Source: Bacteroides ndongoniae (lineage in GTDB: Bacteria > Bacteroidota > Bacteroidia > Bacteroidales > Bacteroidaceae). From it: a stretch of DNA of 64,000 nucleotides. Where the stretch lies: assembly GCF_900108345.1 (NCBI RefSeq), contig NZ_FNVV01000012.1, forward strand, positions 878,978 through 942,977. Direction: 5' to 3'. The notes beneath the pieces are model-generated. The model saw only the letters and a list, made by a program, of their open reading frames with translations. It was not told the DNA's origin and did not search any database. How positions within the stretch are numbered: the stretch's first letter is position 1; every line of letters starts with the position of its first letter. Both the position numbers and the translations under genes were made by a program. Below, piece after piece: positions 33,855-41,938 of the stretch.

Positions 33855-34541
33855 TCATTTTCTCGAAGTAATGTGGAAGCAGCCTTGCTTCAGTTCGTAT
33901 TTGACGTAGCACTCGCCATTCTGTTTCAGGTCTCTCAGCACTTCGGACAGTACAAGTTTCAGTGTGTCGGCGCTGACGTCCTGCAAGGGGCGGCCGTCTT
34001 CGTCTTCTACTTTTTCGAAACGTTTCCAACTGATGTCGAACGTAGTGCCGTAGGAGTGGGCAGAATTGCTCGAAGCGTTAGTGTTGCGGCGGCGCAGGCG
34101 CTTCACGTCGTCCTGGGTGCGGAGGACGGAGGTGACGATGACTTTATTCGGATTCAGTCCTTTCGAGGTGAGCGAATCGAGGAAGTTGCTTCCGATGCTG
34201 TCGAGCAGATCGGCTGCGCCGGGCACGAGGTAGGGGATGGAGTGGGTGAGTGAGTCGACAGCGTAGAGGTCGTTGGTCTGGATGTGGCGAAGCTTCTCCT
34301 TCAGGGCTTCGGCTTCCTGGCGCGAGCCTAGGGGAGCGATGCCGATGGCGCGGGCCACTTCGAGGTGCTTGGCGTTGAGGTCGCCGAAGGAACGCTTATA
34401 GCTGACGACGCCCTTGATGTTGCGCGGTTCGTTCAGTTTGAGGGACATGTCTTTCTTTTTGCAGCTTCCCAGGGTGGACGTAGCTACGGTTGCCGCAAGC
34501 AACACGAGGGGGAGGTAGTGTGTAAATCTGTTCTTTTTCAT
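33855..34541 (-). CDS. DUF5715 lipoprotein, peptidase-M15-like
   Basis: 228 residues with a lipoprotein signal (lipobox LGSC, Cys27). The motif SAHSYGTTFD (S-x-H-x2-G-x3-D) and the late FHI segment (CYVKYELKQGCFHIT) match the zinc-site pattern of the M15 D,D-carboxypeptidase (VanY/MepA-like) fold, which DUF5715 resembles. If active it would trim peptidoglycan stem peptides from the periplasmic side of a membrane. The N-terminal 90 residues are charged and helical. It is divergent from truA; each has its own -7 box in the shared gap. Confidence 0.7.
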   Translation of the reverse strand: MKKNRFTHYLPLVLLAATVATSTLGSCKKKDMSLKLNEPRNIKGVVSYKRSFGDLNAKHLEVARAIGIAPLGSRQEAEALKEKLRHIQTNDLYAVDSLTHSIPYLVPGAADLLDSIGSNFLDSLTSKGLNPNKVIVTSVLRTQDDVKRLRRRNTNASSNSAHSYGTTFDISWKRFEKVEDEDGRPLQDVSADTLKLVLSEVLRDLKQNGECYVKYELKQGCFHITSRK

Positions 34542-34588
34542 TGCTTTGTTTTTGTGAATTTATATGCAAGTCTTTGCAAAAGTCACGG

Positions 34589-34626
34589 CAAAGATACTTT
34601 AATCCGCAGAAACTGCATTATCTTTG
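34589..34626. promoter_or_regulatory. Divergent -7 boxes for DUF5715 and truA
   Basis: CAAAGATA at 34589-34596 is a minus-strand TATCTTTG facing DUF5715, and TATCTTTG at 34619-34626 faces truA. The truA leader would be about 115 nt. Confidence 0.5.
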
Positions 34627-34748
34627 CACCCAAAATGCAGGGACAGGCTGACCGATGGCCGGATGCGGGACGAATGCTTGCGAGCGGCTGGCAGGTTACG
34701 GACAGATGTCCTTTTCTTTTGAATCCTCTAATATAAAAAGGAAGAACT

Positions 34749-35513
34749 GTGCAACGATATTTCATCTATTTGGCTTACGACGGAACGGCCTATCACGGCT
34801 GGCAGATACAGCCCAACGGGGCAAGTGTGCAGGAGTGTCTGATGAAGGCGCTCTCGACGTTGCTGCGCCGCGAGGTGGAGGTGACGGGAGCCGGGCGCAC
34901 GGATGCCGGGGTGCACGCCTCGCTGATGGTGGCTCATTTCGACAGTGAGCAGCCCCTGGACACGGCCTTCATGACCGACAAGCTGAACCGTCTGCTGCCG
35001 CCCGACATTTCGGTCTACCGTCTGCGGGCGGTGAAGCCCGATGCGCATGCACGCTTCGATGCCACGGCACGCATGTACAAGTATTACGTCACGACGGCGA
35101 AGGTGCCGTTCGACCGGCAATACCGTTGCCGACTGTTCCAACGGCCCGACTTCGACCGGATGAACGAAGCGGCGCGCCGCTTGTTCGACTATACCGACTT
35201 TACCAGCTTCAGCAAGCTGCATACCGACGTAAAGACCAACAACTGCCGCATCATGCACGCCGAGTGGACACAACTGGACGAGGTGACCTGGGTGTTTACC
35301 ATCCGTGCCGACCGCTTTCTGCGCAACATGGTGCGGGCCATTGTGGGCACGCTGCTCGAAGTGGGCCGCGGCAAACTGTCGGTCGAGGGTTTCTGCCGGG
35401 TCATCGAGCAGAAGGACCGCTGCCGTGCGGGGACTTCCGTACCCGGCAATGCGCTGTTTCTGGTCGACGTGGCCTATCCCGAGGAACTGTTCTTGAAGGA
35501 AGAGGAGCGATGA
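34749..35513 (+). CDS. truA: tRNA pseudouridine(38-40) synthase
   Basis: 254 residues starting with GTG at 34749 behind an AGGAAG-like purine stretch; no in-frame ATG gives the conserved [17 protein letters not shown] start. [11 protein letters not shown] holds the catalytic Asp52. [22 protein letters not shown] is the conserved C-terminal block. It isomerises uridines 38-40 in tRNA anticodon stems. It is followed after 56 bp by a DMT transporter. Confidence 0.95.
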   Translation: MQRYFIYLAYDGTAYHGWQIQPNGASVQECLMKALSTLLRREVEVTGAGRTDAGVHASLMVAHFDSEQPLDTAFMTDKLNRLLPPDISVYRLRAVKPDAHARFDATARMYKYYVTTAKVPFDRQYRCRLFQRPDFDRMNEAARRLFDYTDFTSFSKLHTDVKTNNCRIMHAEWTQLDEVTWVFTIRADRFLRNMVRAIVGTLLEVGRGKLSVEGFCRVIEQKDRCRAGTSVPGNALFLVDVAYPEELFLKEEER

Positions 35514-35569
35514 GGCTCCTTTCCTTATTATATATGTAAGACTTACGTCTGTTAATTCGTTTTTTTATT

Positions 35570-36469
35570 ATGTGGTTATTGCTTGCTTTTCTTTCGGCTG
35601 CGCTGCTGGGCTTTTACGACGCCTTCAAGAAGCAGTCGTTGCGCGACAACGCCGTGTTGCCCGTCCTGTTTCTGAATACACTGTTTTCGAGCCTGATTTT
35701 CCTGCCTTTTATCGTGCTGTCGTTTGCGGCGCCCGAAGTGCTGCAGGGCACGATGTTCGAGATGCCCGTGGCAGGATGGGAAACGCATAAGTATATCGTT
35801 GTAAAGTCGTTCATCGTCCTCTCGTCGTGGGTGTTCGGTTACTTCGGCATGAAGCACTTGCCGCTCACCATCGTGGGACCCATCAATGCCACGCGTCCGG
35901 TGATGGTGTTAGTGGGCGCCATGCTGTTCTTCGGCGAGCGGCTCAACCTGTATCAGTGGGCGGGCGTGCTGCTGGCCGTGGCTTCGTTCTTCATGCTGAG
36001 CCGTTCGGGCAAGAAGGAGGGCATCGACTTCAGTCACAACAAGTGGATCTTCTTCATCGTGCTGGCTGCGGTGACAGGTGCCATCAGCGGCCTGTACGAC
36101 AAGTATCTGATGACCCGCCTCAACCCGATACTGGTGCAGTCGTGGTACAATGTCTATCAGGTGTTCATCATGTGCCCCGTTATCCTGCTGTTGTGGTACC
36201 CCAAGCGTAAGTCGAGTACGCCGTTCCGCTGGAAGTGGACCATTGTCTTCATCTCGCTGTTCCTTTGTGCGGCCGACTTTGCCTACTTCTATGCCTTGAG
36301 TTACGAAGATTCGATGATATCCATCGTGTCGATGGTGCGCAGGGGCAGCGTGGTGGTGTCGTTCCTGTTTGGAGCCTTGTTCTTCCGTGAAAAGAATTTA
36401 AAAAGCAAGGCTGTCGACCTGATTTTGGTGCTGATAGGAATGTTCTTCTTATATTTGGGGAGCAAATAG
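35570..36469 (+). CDS. DMT-family (EamA) transporter
   Basis: 299 residues with about ten hydrophobic segments in two homologous halves, each an EamA repeat (first ends near residue 142, LLAVASFFMLSRSG; second ends LILVLIGMFFLYLGSK). It is an inner-membrane metabolite exporter or importer of the drug/metabolite superfamily. Substrate cannot be predicted. GAMLFFGERLNLYQWAGVLLAVASF and GALFFREKNLKSKAVDLILVLIG are the paired C-terminal motifs of the halves. It follows truA in the same direction and is separated from DUF3256 by a GAAGAATG repeat. Confidence 0.88.
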   Translation: MWLLLAFLSAALLGFYDAFKKQSLRDNAVLPVLFLNTLFSSLIFLPFIVLSFAAPEVLQGTMFEMPVAGWETHKYIVVKSFIVLSSWVFGYFGMKHLPLTIVGPINATRPVMVLVGAMLFFGERLNLYQWAGVLLAVASFFMLSRSGKKEGIDFSHNKWIFFIVLAAVTGAISGLYDKYLMTRLNPILVQSWYNVYQVFIMCPVILLLWYPKRKSSTPFRWKWTIVFISLFLCAADFAYFYALSYEDSMISIVSMVRRGSVVVSFLFGALFFREKNLKSKAVDLILVLIGMFFLYLGSK

Positions 36470-36474
36470 GAGGG

Positions 36475-36520
36475 AAATGAAGAATTAAGAATGAAGAATT
36501 AAGAATGGAGAATGAAGGAT
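36475..36520. repeat. GAAGAATG-type repeat upstream of DUF3256
   Basis: AATGAAGAATTAAGAATGAA repeated three times with small changes, between the DMT transporter and DUF3256. Confidence 0.6.
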
Positions 36521-36586
36521 GAAGACTCGTTCATTTCCTCCCCCATCAACTATTAATTATTAATTGTAAACTATTAATTAACCGTT

Positions 36587-37234
36587 ATGAACCGATTGAT
36601 ATTACTCGCTATAAGCTTGCTGGTGCTGCCCCTGTCGCTGCGTGCACAGCTGGCGAAAGACGTTTTCAAGGCCATGCCCGATTCGCTGAATCTGCTGCTG
36701 ACGTCGGTGAACCGTGCCGACTTCATCGACTTTCTGGAAAGCAAAATGAAGGCCGAAGTGACCAACCGCTTCGACGGCAAGTCGGAGATGACTGCGCTGA
36801 CGCCCGACTACATCCACATCCGCATGACGCCCCAAAGCACCTGGGAGATGAAACTGCTGCCGCTGACCGATAGCACCAAGGTGGTGTGCACCGTCTCTAC
36901 CGTTTGCGCCCCGGCGTGCGACAGCCACATCCGTTTCTACACCACCGACTGGAAAGAGCTGCCCGCTGCCGACTTCCTGCCCGCTCTGCCCGTGACGGAC
37001 GACTTCATCGAAGCCGCCCCCGACTCGGCCGACATCTACGACTATCAGGATGCCCGCCGCCAGGCCGATATCCTCTTCCTGAAGGCTTCGCTTTCGCCCA
37101 CCGATGCCGCGCTGACCTTCACCTTCTGCACCCCCGACTATATGGAAAAAGAAGCGGCGGACCGGTTGAAACCTTTTGTCCGCCGCCCTGTGGTTTATAC
37201 CTGGAAAGAGGGGAAATTCGTCACTTTACCTTAA
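36587..37234 (+). CDS. DUF3256 family periplasmic protein
   Basis: 215 residues with a signal peptide (after SLRAQ, about residue 21). LAKDVFKAMPDSLNLLLTSVNRADFIDFLESKMKAEVTN is the conserved start of DUF3256, a Bacteroidales family of unknown function. The body is beta-rich with two cysteines (CAPACD, near residue 110) and TFTFCTPDYM. Its last 14 bp overlap the convergent yitT-like gene, so the two transcripts share 3' ends. Confidence 0.8.
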   Translation: MNRLILLAISLLVLPLSLRAQLAKDVFKAMPDSLNLLLTSVNRADFIDFLESKMKAEVTNRFDGKSEMTALTPDYIHIRMTPQSTWEMKLLPLTDSTKVVCTVSTVCAPACDSHIRFYTTDWKELPAADFLPALPVTDDFIEAAPDSADIYDYQDARRQADILFLKASLSPTDAALTFTFCTPDYMEKEAADRLKPFVRRPVVYTWKEGKFVTLP

Positions 37235-38111
37235 TCTTGTCGAACCCTTCGCCGTAGACTCCGATGACAGCACTCTGCGATACGAATGCCTTGGGGTCGA
37301 TGTCCTTGATCAGCCGGAAGATGATGGGCGACTCGCTTTTCTTGGCCAGTACGAACAGCATCTTCACCTCGTGACCCGTGTAGAAGCCCGAAGCGTGAAT
37401 CACCGTCACGCCGCGGTGCGGATATTTATTGATGTGCTGTCCTATCTCCTCGTACTTGTCGCTGATGATGAAGAACTGTACCGACTGGCGGGCACTGTTG
37501 ACCACCTGGTCGAGCACAAAGCTACAGATGTAAAGGGTGACGTATCCGTAGACAACCTTTTCCCAGTCCTGCAACGCGAAGTAACTGGATGAAATGATGA
37601 TGAGGTCGCAGATCAGCATGACGCGTCCCAGCGTGATGTCGCGATACTTGTTAATGATGGCGGCGATGATATCCGTTCCGCCCGTGCTGCCGTTCGCCGA
37701 AAAGGCGATGCCGATGCCGCCTCCGCAGAACGAGGCACCGATGACGCAGGCCATGAAGGGCTGGTCGTCGAGCAGCACCAGACCCTCGGTCAGCTTCTGG
37801 ATGACGGACAGGAAAAAAGTCAGAGTGAACACGGCAAAGATGGTCTTGATGCTGAACTTCCATCCCAGTATCCGTATGGCCAGCAGCAACAGCAGCACGT
37901 TGATGCCGAAGTAAGTGTACTGCACCGGAAAACCGGTAGCGAAATAGACGATGGACGCGATGCCCGGCACGCCTCCGGTGGTGATGTCGTTGGGCAGCAG
38001 GAATACGGTCCAGCCGATGCCGTACATGATCATGCCCAAAGCGATCATCAGATAGTCTTTCATTTCCCGCAGCATATTCTGCCGGAGCGGGCTGGTTTCA
38101 GTTGCTTTCAT
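37221..38111 (-). CDS. YitT-family membrane protein
   Basis: 296 residues: five to six transmembrane segments in the first ~200 residues (LGMIMYGIGWTVFLLP, INVLLLLLAIRILGW and others) and a soluble C-terminal DUF2179 domain (VTVIHASGFYTGHEVKMLFVLAKKSE). FLLPNDITTGGVPGIASIVYF and SANGSTGGTDIIAAIINKY are signature loops of the YitT/DUF161 family, widespread inner-membrane proteins of unknown transport role. It begins at ATG 38111, near a 22-bp repeat array, and converges with DUF3256. Confidence 0.9.
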   Translation of the reverse strand: MKATETSPLRQNMLREMKDYLMIALGMIMYGIGWTVFLLPNDITTGGVPGIASIVYFATGFPVQYTYFGINVLLLLLAIRILGWKFSIKTIFAVFTLTFFLSVIQKLTEGLVLLDDQPFMACVIGASFCGGGIGIAFSANGSTGGTDIIAAIINKYRDITLGRVMLICDLIIISSSYFALQDWEKVVYGYVTLYICSFVLDQVVNSARQSVQFFIISDKYEEIGQHINKYPHRGVTVIHASGFYTGHEVKMLFVLAKKSESPIIFRLIKDIDPKAFVSQSAVIGVYGEGFDKIKVK

Positions 38112-38237
38112 ATGTATTCGTCAGATAGATAGCAGAAGCATTTTGCGGCAAAGATATGGTAATTTTCTTTCCTATGTTCGGGCAGGTACGGATTTCTTTC
38201 TGCGTCTTCTTTTTTTACTCTGTTTTTATCGCCTTTG

Positions 38238-38340
38238 TAGGACACTTGCCATTCATTTATGGGACACTTGCACGGCTCGCGAGCAATGCAAGTGTGGCTC
38301 GTGAGCCACACAAGTGTCTCTCGCGAGCACCACTTGTATC
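38238..38340. repeat. 22-bp repeat array, locus E
   Basis: CACTTG at 38243 and 38265, CAAGTG at 38289 and 38311, CACTTG at 38331. The inner units form a hairpin with arms of about 23 bp around GCAATGCAAGTGTGG. It lies between yitT and the tRNA-Tyr/tRNA-Gly operon. Confidence 0.88.
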
Positions 38341-38422
38341 ATTCAGAGATGGTGGGGGATTGGAATAGGCAGAAAAGAAAAATCAGATAGAAATCTTGCG
38401 ATAACTATCTGATTCTCTTAAG

Positions 38423-38495
38423 AGCGGAAGACGGGACTCAAACCCGCGACCCTCAGCTTGGAAGGCTAATGCTCTATCAACTGAGCTACTTCCGC
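38423..38495 (-). tRNA. tRNA-Gly (TCC)
   Basis: Minus strand. Acceptor GCGGAAG/CTTCCGC, anticodon loop CTTCCAA (TCC), D-arm and T-arm intact, discriminator T, no encoded CCA. It lies 9 bp downstream of tRNA-Tyr. Confidence 0.95.
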
Positions 38496-38504
38496 AAATT
38501 TATG

Positions 38505-38587
38505 TGGGCAAAGATGGATTCGAACCACCGAAGGCGTAAGCCAGCAGATTTACAGTCTGCCCCATTTGGCCACTCTGGTATTTGCCC
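38505..38587 (-). tRNA. tRNA-Tyr (GTA)
   Basis: Minus strand, class II with a long variable arm. Acceptor GGGCAAA/TTTGCCC, anticodon stem GCAGA/TCTGC around CTGTAAA (GTA), discriminator A. First gene of the Tyr-Gly tRNA pair. Confidence 0.95.
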
Positions 38588-38638
38588 TTTGGCTTTCGAG
38601 CTACTCGGGTGAAGCACCTTTGTTTCTCAATTGCGATG

Positions 38639-38668
38639 CAAAGATACGACTATTTTTGTAAACTCCAA
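38639..38668 (-). promoter_or_regulatory. Promoter of the tRNA-Tyr/tRNA-Gly unit
   Basis: Minus-strand TATCTTTG (38646-38639) with TTGG (38668-38665) 18 bp upstream. It overlaps the 3' end of ribH (stop at 38650). Confidence 0.55.
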
Positions 38669-39144
38669 GCGAAATCTATCATTTTTATTGCAGTAATTGC
38701 ACATTCGTCGCCTTTATTGCCTAATTTCCCTCCGGCGCGGTCCTCGGCTTGCTCCATTGTATTGGTCGTAATCAGGCCGTAAATCACTGGTACATCGCCA
38801 CTTGCGTTCAATTGTGCTATGCCTTGGGTCGCTCCCATGCAAACATAGTCAAAATGTGGCGTATCTCCGCGAACTACGCAGCCCAATGCAATAACTGCGT
38901 CTACTTCGCTATATTCGATCAGCTGGCTGGCTCCGAAAGTCAGTTCGAAACTGCCCGGAACGGTTTTGATGAGGATGTTTTCTTCTTTAGCTCCGTGTTT
39001 TTTCAGAGTTTTCACGGCACCTTCGAGCAGTGCGCCCGTGATGTTGTAGTTCCACTCGGAAACGACGATACCGAATTTCATTTTCTCGGCATTGGGTACT
39101 GAGTTGAAGTCGTAGTCGGAAAGATTGTGGTAAGCTGTTGCCAT
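38650..39144 (-). CDS. ribH: 6,7-dimethyl-8-ribityllumazine synthase
   Basis: 164 residues. [51 protein letters not shown] (with the catalytic His) and [13 protein letters not shown] are lumazine synthase motifs. It condenses the pyrimidine intermediate with a C4 phosphate to form lumazine, the penultimate step in riboflavin synthesis; ribD is at 16.8-17.8 kb. It is preceded by the TPR gene (162-bp gap). Confidence 0.96.
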   Translation of the reverse strand: MATAYHNLSDYDFNSVPNAEKMKFGIVVSEWNYNITGALLEGAVKTLKKHGAKEENILIKTVPGSFELTFGASQLIEYSEVDAVIALGCVVRGDTPHFDYVCMGATQGIAQLNASGDVPVIYGLITTNTMEQAEDRAGGKLGNKGDECAITAIKMIDFAWSLQK

Positions 39145-39194
39145 AGGTGTTAAAATGTTATGGTTTTGAGTTTGGTTTAAGGCGGTTTGTATAA

Positions 39195-39285
39195 AGCGAA
39201 AGCACGGATTACACGGATACCACGGGGACTTCTCCTTTCCGTGTTTTTTCCATGTATTCCGTGCTTTCGGTATTTCTTATATATA
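39195..39285. repeat. Inverted repeat with CACGGATTAC motif between ribH and the TPR gene
   Basis: GCGAAAGCACGGATTACACGG on the left pairs imperfectly with CCATGTATTCCGTGCTTTCGG on the right. The unit resembles the inverted repeat at 2712-2792 (GATTACGCGGATTA), suggesting a second dispersed repeat family. Confidence 0.5.
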
Positions 39286-39306
39286 AGGTATATATGCTTC
39301 GCGCAA

Positions 39307-39990
39307 TTACTTCTTCATGAACTTGGCTTGCTCGATGTACTTATCGATGTTCATGGATTGGTAAGAACGGAAGTATTTTTCCTTAATAGTGGTGTAAGCG
39401 TTGATGGCATCATCGTACTTGCCTTGCTTCACCAGGATTTCTCCGGCCTGTTGCAGATAGATGGGGCTGATGGCGTTGCTGTTGGCCTCTTCGGCTGCTT
39501 GCAGCAACAGCGATACGGCTTTGTCCAGCTGACCCAGCTGAGCGTAGCAGTTACCCATAGCACCTTTCATGGCGGGAGCTACCAACTGGTCGTTGCCGCT
39601 GAAGCTGTCGAGTGCTTTCAGAGCTTCTTCGTATTTGCCCAGGTGAGCGTAGCAAAGTCCTGCATAAGCCTTGGCCAGGTTGGCAGCGTCAGTTCCGCTG
39701 TATTCTTCGGCCACTTTCAGGAAGCCTTTGTAACCGATGCTGTCGCCGTTGAGGGCTTGTTCGTACTTGTCGGCTTCGAAATATTCCTGTCCTTTGAACA
39801 GGGCAGCCTGTGCTTTCTCTTCACGAGGTTGTGCATACAGATTCTTGTACATCACTACTCCGGCCACGATGATGACGATTGCCAGCACGGCACCGATAAT
39901 TGCTTTCTTGTTTTTGATGAGGAATGCCTCTGACTGTGTCAACGCATCTTCCACGTTCAGGGCTTCGTTGGTCTTTTTTTGTTCTGCCAT
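39307..39990 (-). CDS. TPR-containing membrane-anchored protein (YfgM-like)
   Basis: 227 residues: a short cytoplasmic N-terminus, one transmembrane segment (AIIGAVLAIVIIVAGVVMY, about 30-48) and then about four to five tetratricopeptide repeats (GQEYFEADKYEQALNG, AGLCYAHLGKYEEALKAL, GNCYAQLGQLDKAVSLL, GEILVKQGKYDDAINAY). The layout resembles YfgM-type periplasmic scaffolds that help secreted proteins, but specific partners are unknown. It lies upstream of ribH and divergent from recF. Confidence 0.88.
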   Translation of the reverse strand: MAEQKKTNEALNVEDALTQSEAFLIKNKKAIIGAVLAIVIIVAGVVMYKNLYAQPREEKAQAALFKGQEYFEADKYEQALNGDSIGYKGFLKVAEEYSGTDAANLAKAYAGLCYAHLGKYEEALKALDSFSGNDQLVAPAMKGAMGNCYAQLGQLDKAVSLLLQAAEEANSNAISPIYLQQAGEILVKQGKYDDAINAYTTIKEKYFRSYQSMNIDKYIEQAKFMKK

Positions 39991-40141
39991 TTTTGATATA
40001 TACTTTTTGTTATTATTCTTATGTAGGGAATTCGACCCGCAAAAGTAAGTTTTTTATAGTTATCGGCGAAATTTAGCGGCATCTTTTTTTGTTTTGCTGC
40101 TGAAAACCTTTATTTTCGGCCCGCTTTTCCGCAAGAAGGCC

Positions 40142-40149
40142 TATCTTTG
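40142..40149 (+). promoter_or_regulatory. Candidate -7 box for recF-DUF721
   Basis: TATCTTTG 26 bp upstream of the recF ATG; the -33 region lacks an exact TTTG. Confidence 0.45.
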
Positions 40150-40174
40150 TACGTCAACTTAGCGATAGATTTAC

Positions 40175-41287
40175 ATGATACTTAAGCGCATATCGATACT
40201 CAACTATAAGAATCTGGAGCAGGTCGAGCTGTCTTTTTCGCCCAAGCTGAACTGCTTTTTCGGACAGAACGGCATGGGCAAGACCAACCTGCTGGATGCC
40301 GTCTATTACCTGTCGTTCTGTAAGAGCGCGGGCAACCCCATCGATTCGCAGAACATCCGCCACGATGCCGACTTTTTCGTCATTCAGGGGTTCTACGAAG
40401 CAGCCGATGGAAGTCCGGAGGAGATATACTGCGGCATGAAGCGCCGTCAGAAGAAGCAGTTCAAGCGCAACAAGAAAGAATATACCCGCCTGTCCGACCA
40501 CATCGGCTTCCTGCCGCTGGTGATGGTGTCGCCTGCCGATTCGGACCTGATTGCCGGGGGAAGCGACGAGCGTCGCCGCTTTATGGATGTGGTTATTTCG
40601 CAGTACGACAAGGAGTATCTCGAAGCTCTGATACGCTACAACAAGGCACTGGCTCAGCGCAACGTCCTGCTGAAAAGCGAAACACCCGTCGAGGACGAGC
40701 TGCTGCTGGTTTGGGAGGAGATGATGGCACAGACGGGCGAAGTGGTATTCAGAAAGCGCGAAGAGTTTATCCGCGAGTTTATTCCTATTTTCCAGAACTT
40801 CTATTCGTTCATTTCGCAGGACAAGGAGCGGGTAGGGCTGACCTACGATTCGCACGCACGCGACGCCTTGTTGCTCGAAGTGCTGAAGGCCAGCCGCGAG
40901 CGCGACCGCATCATGGGCTATTCGCTGCGCGGGGTGCACAAGGACGAACTGAACATGCTGCTGGGCGACTTCCCCATCAAGCGCGAGGGCTCGCAGGGGC
41001 AGAACAAAACTTACTTGGTGGCACTGAAGCTGGCGCAGTTCGACTTCCTGAAGCGGACAGGCTCGACCGTGCCGTTGCTGTTGCTTGACGACATCTTCGA
41101 CAAGCTTGACGCTTCGCGCGTGGAACAGATCATCAAGCTCGTGGCGGGCGACAGCTTCGGGCAGATATTCATCACCGATACCAACCGCGAACACCTCGAC
41201 CGCATTCTGCATAAGGTGGGCAGCGACTACAAGATGTTCCGCGTAGAGCGGGGCGAAGTATCGGAAATGGAGGAGGACGAAGCATGA
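40175..41287 (+). CDS. recF: DNA replication and repair protein RecF
   Basis: 370 residues. Walker A GQNGMGKT (30-37), an SMC-like signature GSQGQNKTYLVALKLAQFDFL and Walker B VPLLLLDDIFDKLDASR. RecF, with RecO/RecR, loads RecA onto gapped DNA. It overlaps the next gene (DUF721) by 4 bp, ATGA, so the two are translationally coupled, an order seen widely in this phylum. It is divergent from the TPR gene. Confidence 0.95.
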   Translation: MILKRISILNYKNLEQVELSFSPKLNCFFGQNGMGKTNLLDAVYYLSFCKSAGNPIDSQNIRHDADFFVIQGFYEAADGSPEEIYCGMKRRQKKQFKRNKKEYTRLSDHIGFLPLVMVSPADSDLIAGGSDERRRFMDVVISQYDKEYLEALIRYNKALAQRNVLLKSETPVEDELLLVWEEMMAQTGEVVFRKREEFIREFIPIFQNFYSFISQDKERVGLTYDSHARDALLLEVLKASRERDRIMGYSLRGVHKDELNMLLGDFPIKREGSQGQNKTYLVALKLAQFDFLKRTGSTVPLLLLDDIFDKLDASRVEQIIKLVAGDSFGQIFITDTNREHLDRILHKVGSDYKMFRVERGEVSEMEEDEA

Positions 41288-41574
41288 AACGGAACGATGC
41301 CGAACAGATAGGCAAGCTGATACAGCACTACCTGCGTCAGGAGTGCCTGGAGTCGCCGCTCAACGAACGGCGGCTCATCAACGCGTGGCCCGAAGTGCTG
41401 GGTCCGACCATTGCCTCGTACACGCGCGATCTTTATATAAAGAATCAAGTGCTTTACGTTCACCTCACCTCGGCTGCCCTGCGGCAGGAGCTGATGATGG
41501 GGCGCGACCTGCTGGTGCGCAACCTGAACCGCCACGTCGGTGCACAGGTCATCACCAATATTATTTTTCGTTGA
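41284..41574 (+). CDS. DUF721 (DciA-like) protein
   Basis: 96 residues. The pattern LNERRLINAWPEVLGPTIASYTRDLYIKNQVLYVHLTSAALRQELMMGRDLLVRNLNRHVG matches DUF721, which includes DciA, the replicative helicase loader found in many bacteria that lack DnaC. A helicase-loading role is inference from family. It is coupled to recF by a 4-bp overlap. The rest of the gap up to the efflux operon (41575-41938) holds the operator-like repeat, promoter and small ORF described next. Confidence 0.85.
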   Translation: MKRNDAEQIGKLIQHYLRQECLESPLNERRLINAWPEVLGPTIASYTRDLYIKNQVLYVHLTSAALRQELMMGRDLLVRNLNRHVGAQVITNIIFR

Positions 41575-41606
41575 CCTGATTTACGTTGGTTTTGTTAAAC
41601 AATGTT

Positions 41607-41637
41607 ATAAGTTGGGCCTATAAAGGTTACAACTTAT
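41607..41637. promoter_or_regulatory. Operator-like inverted repeat upstream of the efflux operon
   Basis: ATAAGTTG (41607-41614) and CAACTTAT (41630-41637) are perfect reverse complements with 15 bp between. The second arm overlaps the expected -33 region of the promoter box at 41651, a position that suits a repressor. No cognate regulator gene is adjacent. Confidence 0.45.
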
Positions 41638-41650
41638 GTGTCTGATTTTG

Positions 41651-41658
41651 TACCTTTG
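41651..41658 (+). promoter_or_regulatory. Candidate -7 box of the efflux operon leader
   Basis: TACCTTTG matches TAnnTTTG; transcription would begin near 41665, 27 bp before the small ORF. Confidence 0.5.
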
Positions 41659-41691
41659 CACCCGCAAATCAGCAGGAAAAAGAAAGTCAGA

Positions 41692-41778
41692 ATGAAAATA
41701 CGTTTTTACCACATCGCCATCCGTTATCAGAACAAGATACACGACTTCCATGCCTGGGGTGTGGCTGCTCTGATTTAA
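41692..41778 (+). CDS. Candidate 28-codon leader peptide upstream of the efflux operon
   Basis: ATG 41692 to TAA 41776-41778 encodes 28 residues beginning MKIRFYHIAI and ending AWGVAALI. It is rich in aromatic and basic residues (F, Y, H, W, R, K). It is preceded by GGAAAAAGAAAG (a purine-rich stretch) and a promoter box, and followed 10 bp later by a stem-loop (41788-41808). The clean spacing of promoter, ORF and hairpin before a drug-efflux operon suggests a regulatory leader, but there is no homology evidence. Confidence 0.5.
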   Translation: MKIRFYHIAIRYQNKIHDFHAWGVAALI

Positions 41779-41787
41779 TTCCTGTTT

Positions 41788-41808
41788 CTTCCGTCCGACG
41801 GGCGGAAG
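41788..41808 (+). promoter_or_regulatory. Stem-loop after the leader ORF
   Basis: CTTCCGTC (41788-41795) pairs with GGCGGAAG (41801-41808), with one G-U pair, around CGACG. No T-run follows, so it could act as an attenuator or mRNA-protecting hairpin rather than a full terminator. Confidence 0.45.
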
Positions 41809-41938
41809 CATTTCCCATCCGATTTCAATTTCTTATTCAGGTTTTGCGGACTGTCCGGTGACAGGTCGTGTTGTCGCGTGCCGGCAGGAGGACCGGTGCC
41901 TTGTCCGTACAACCGTAACCCTTAACTTCAATTATTAC

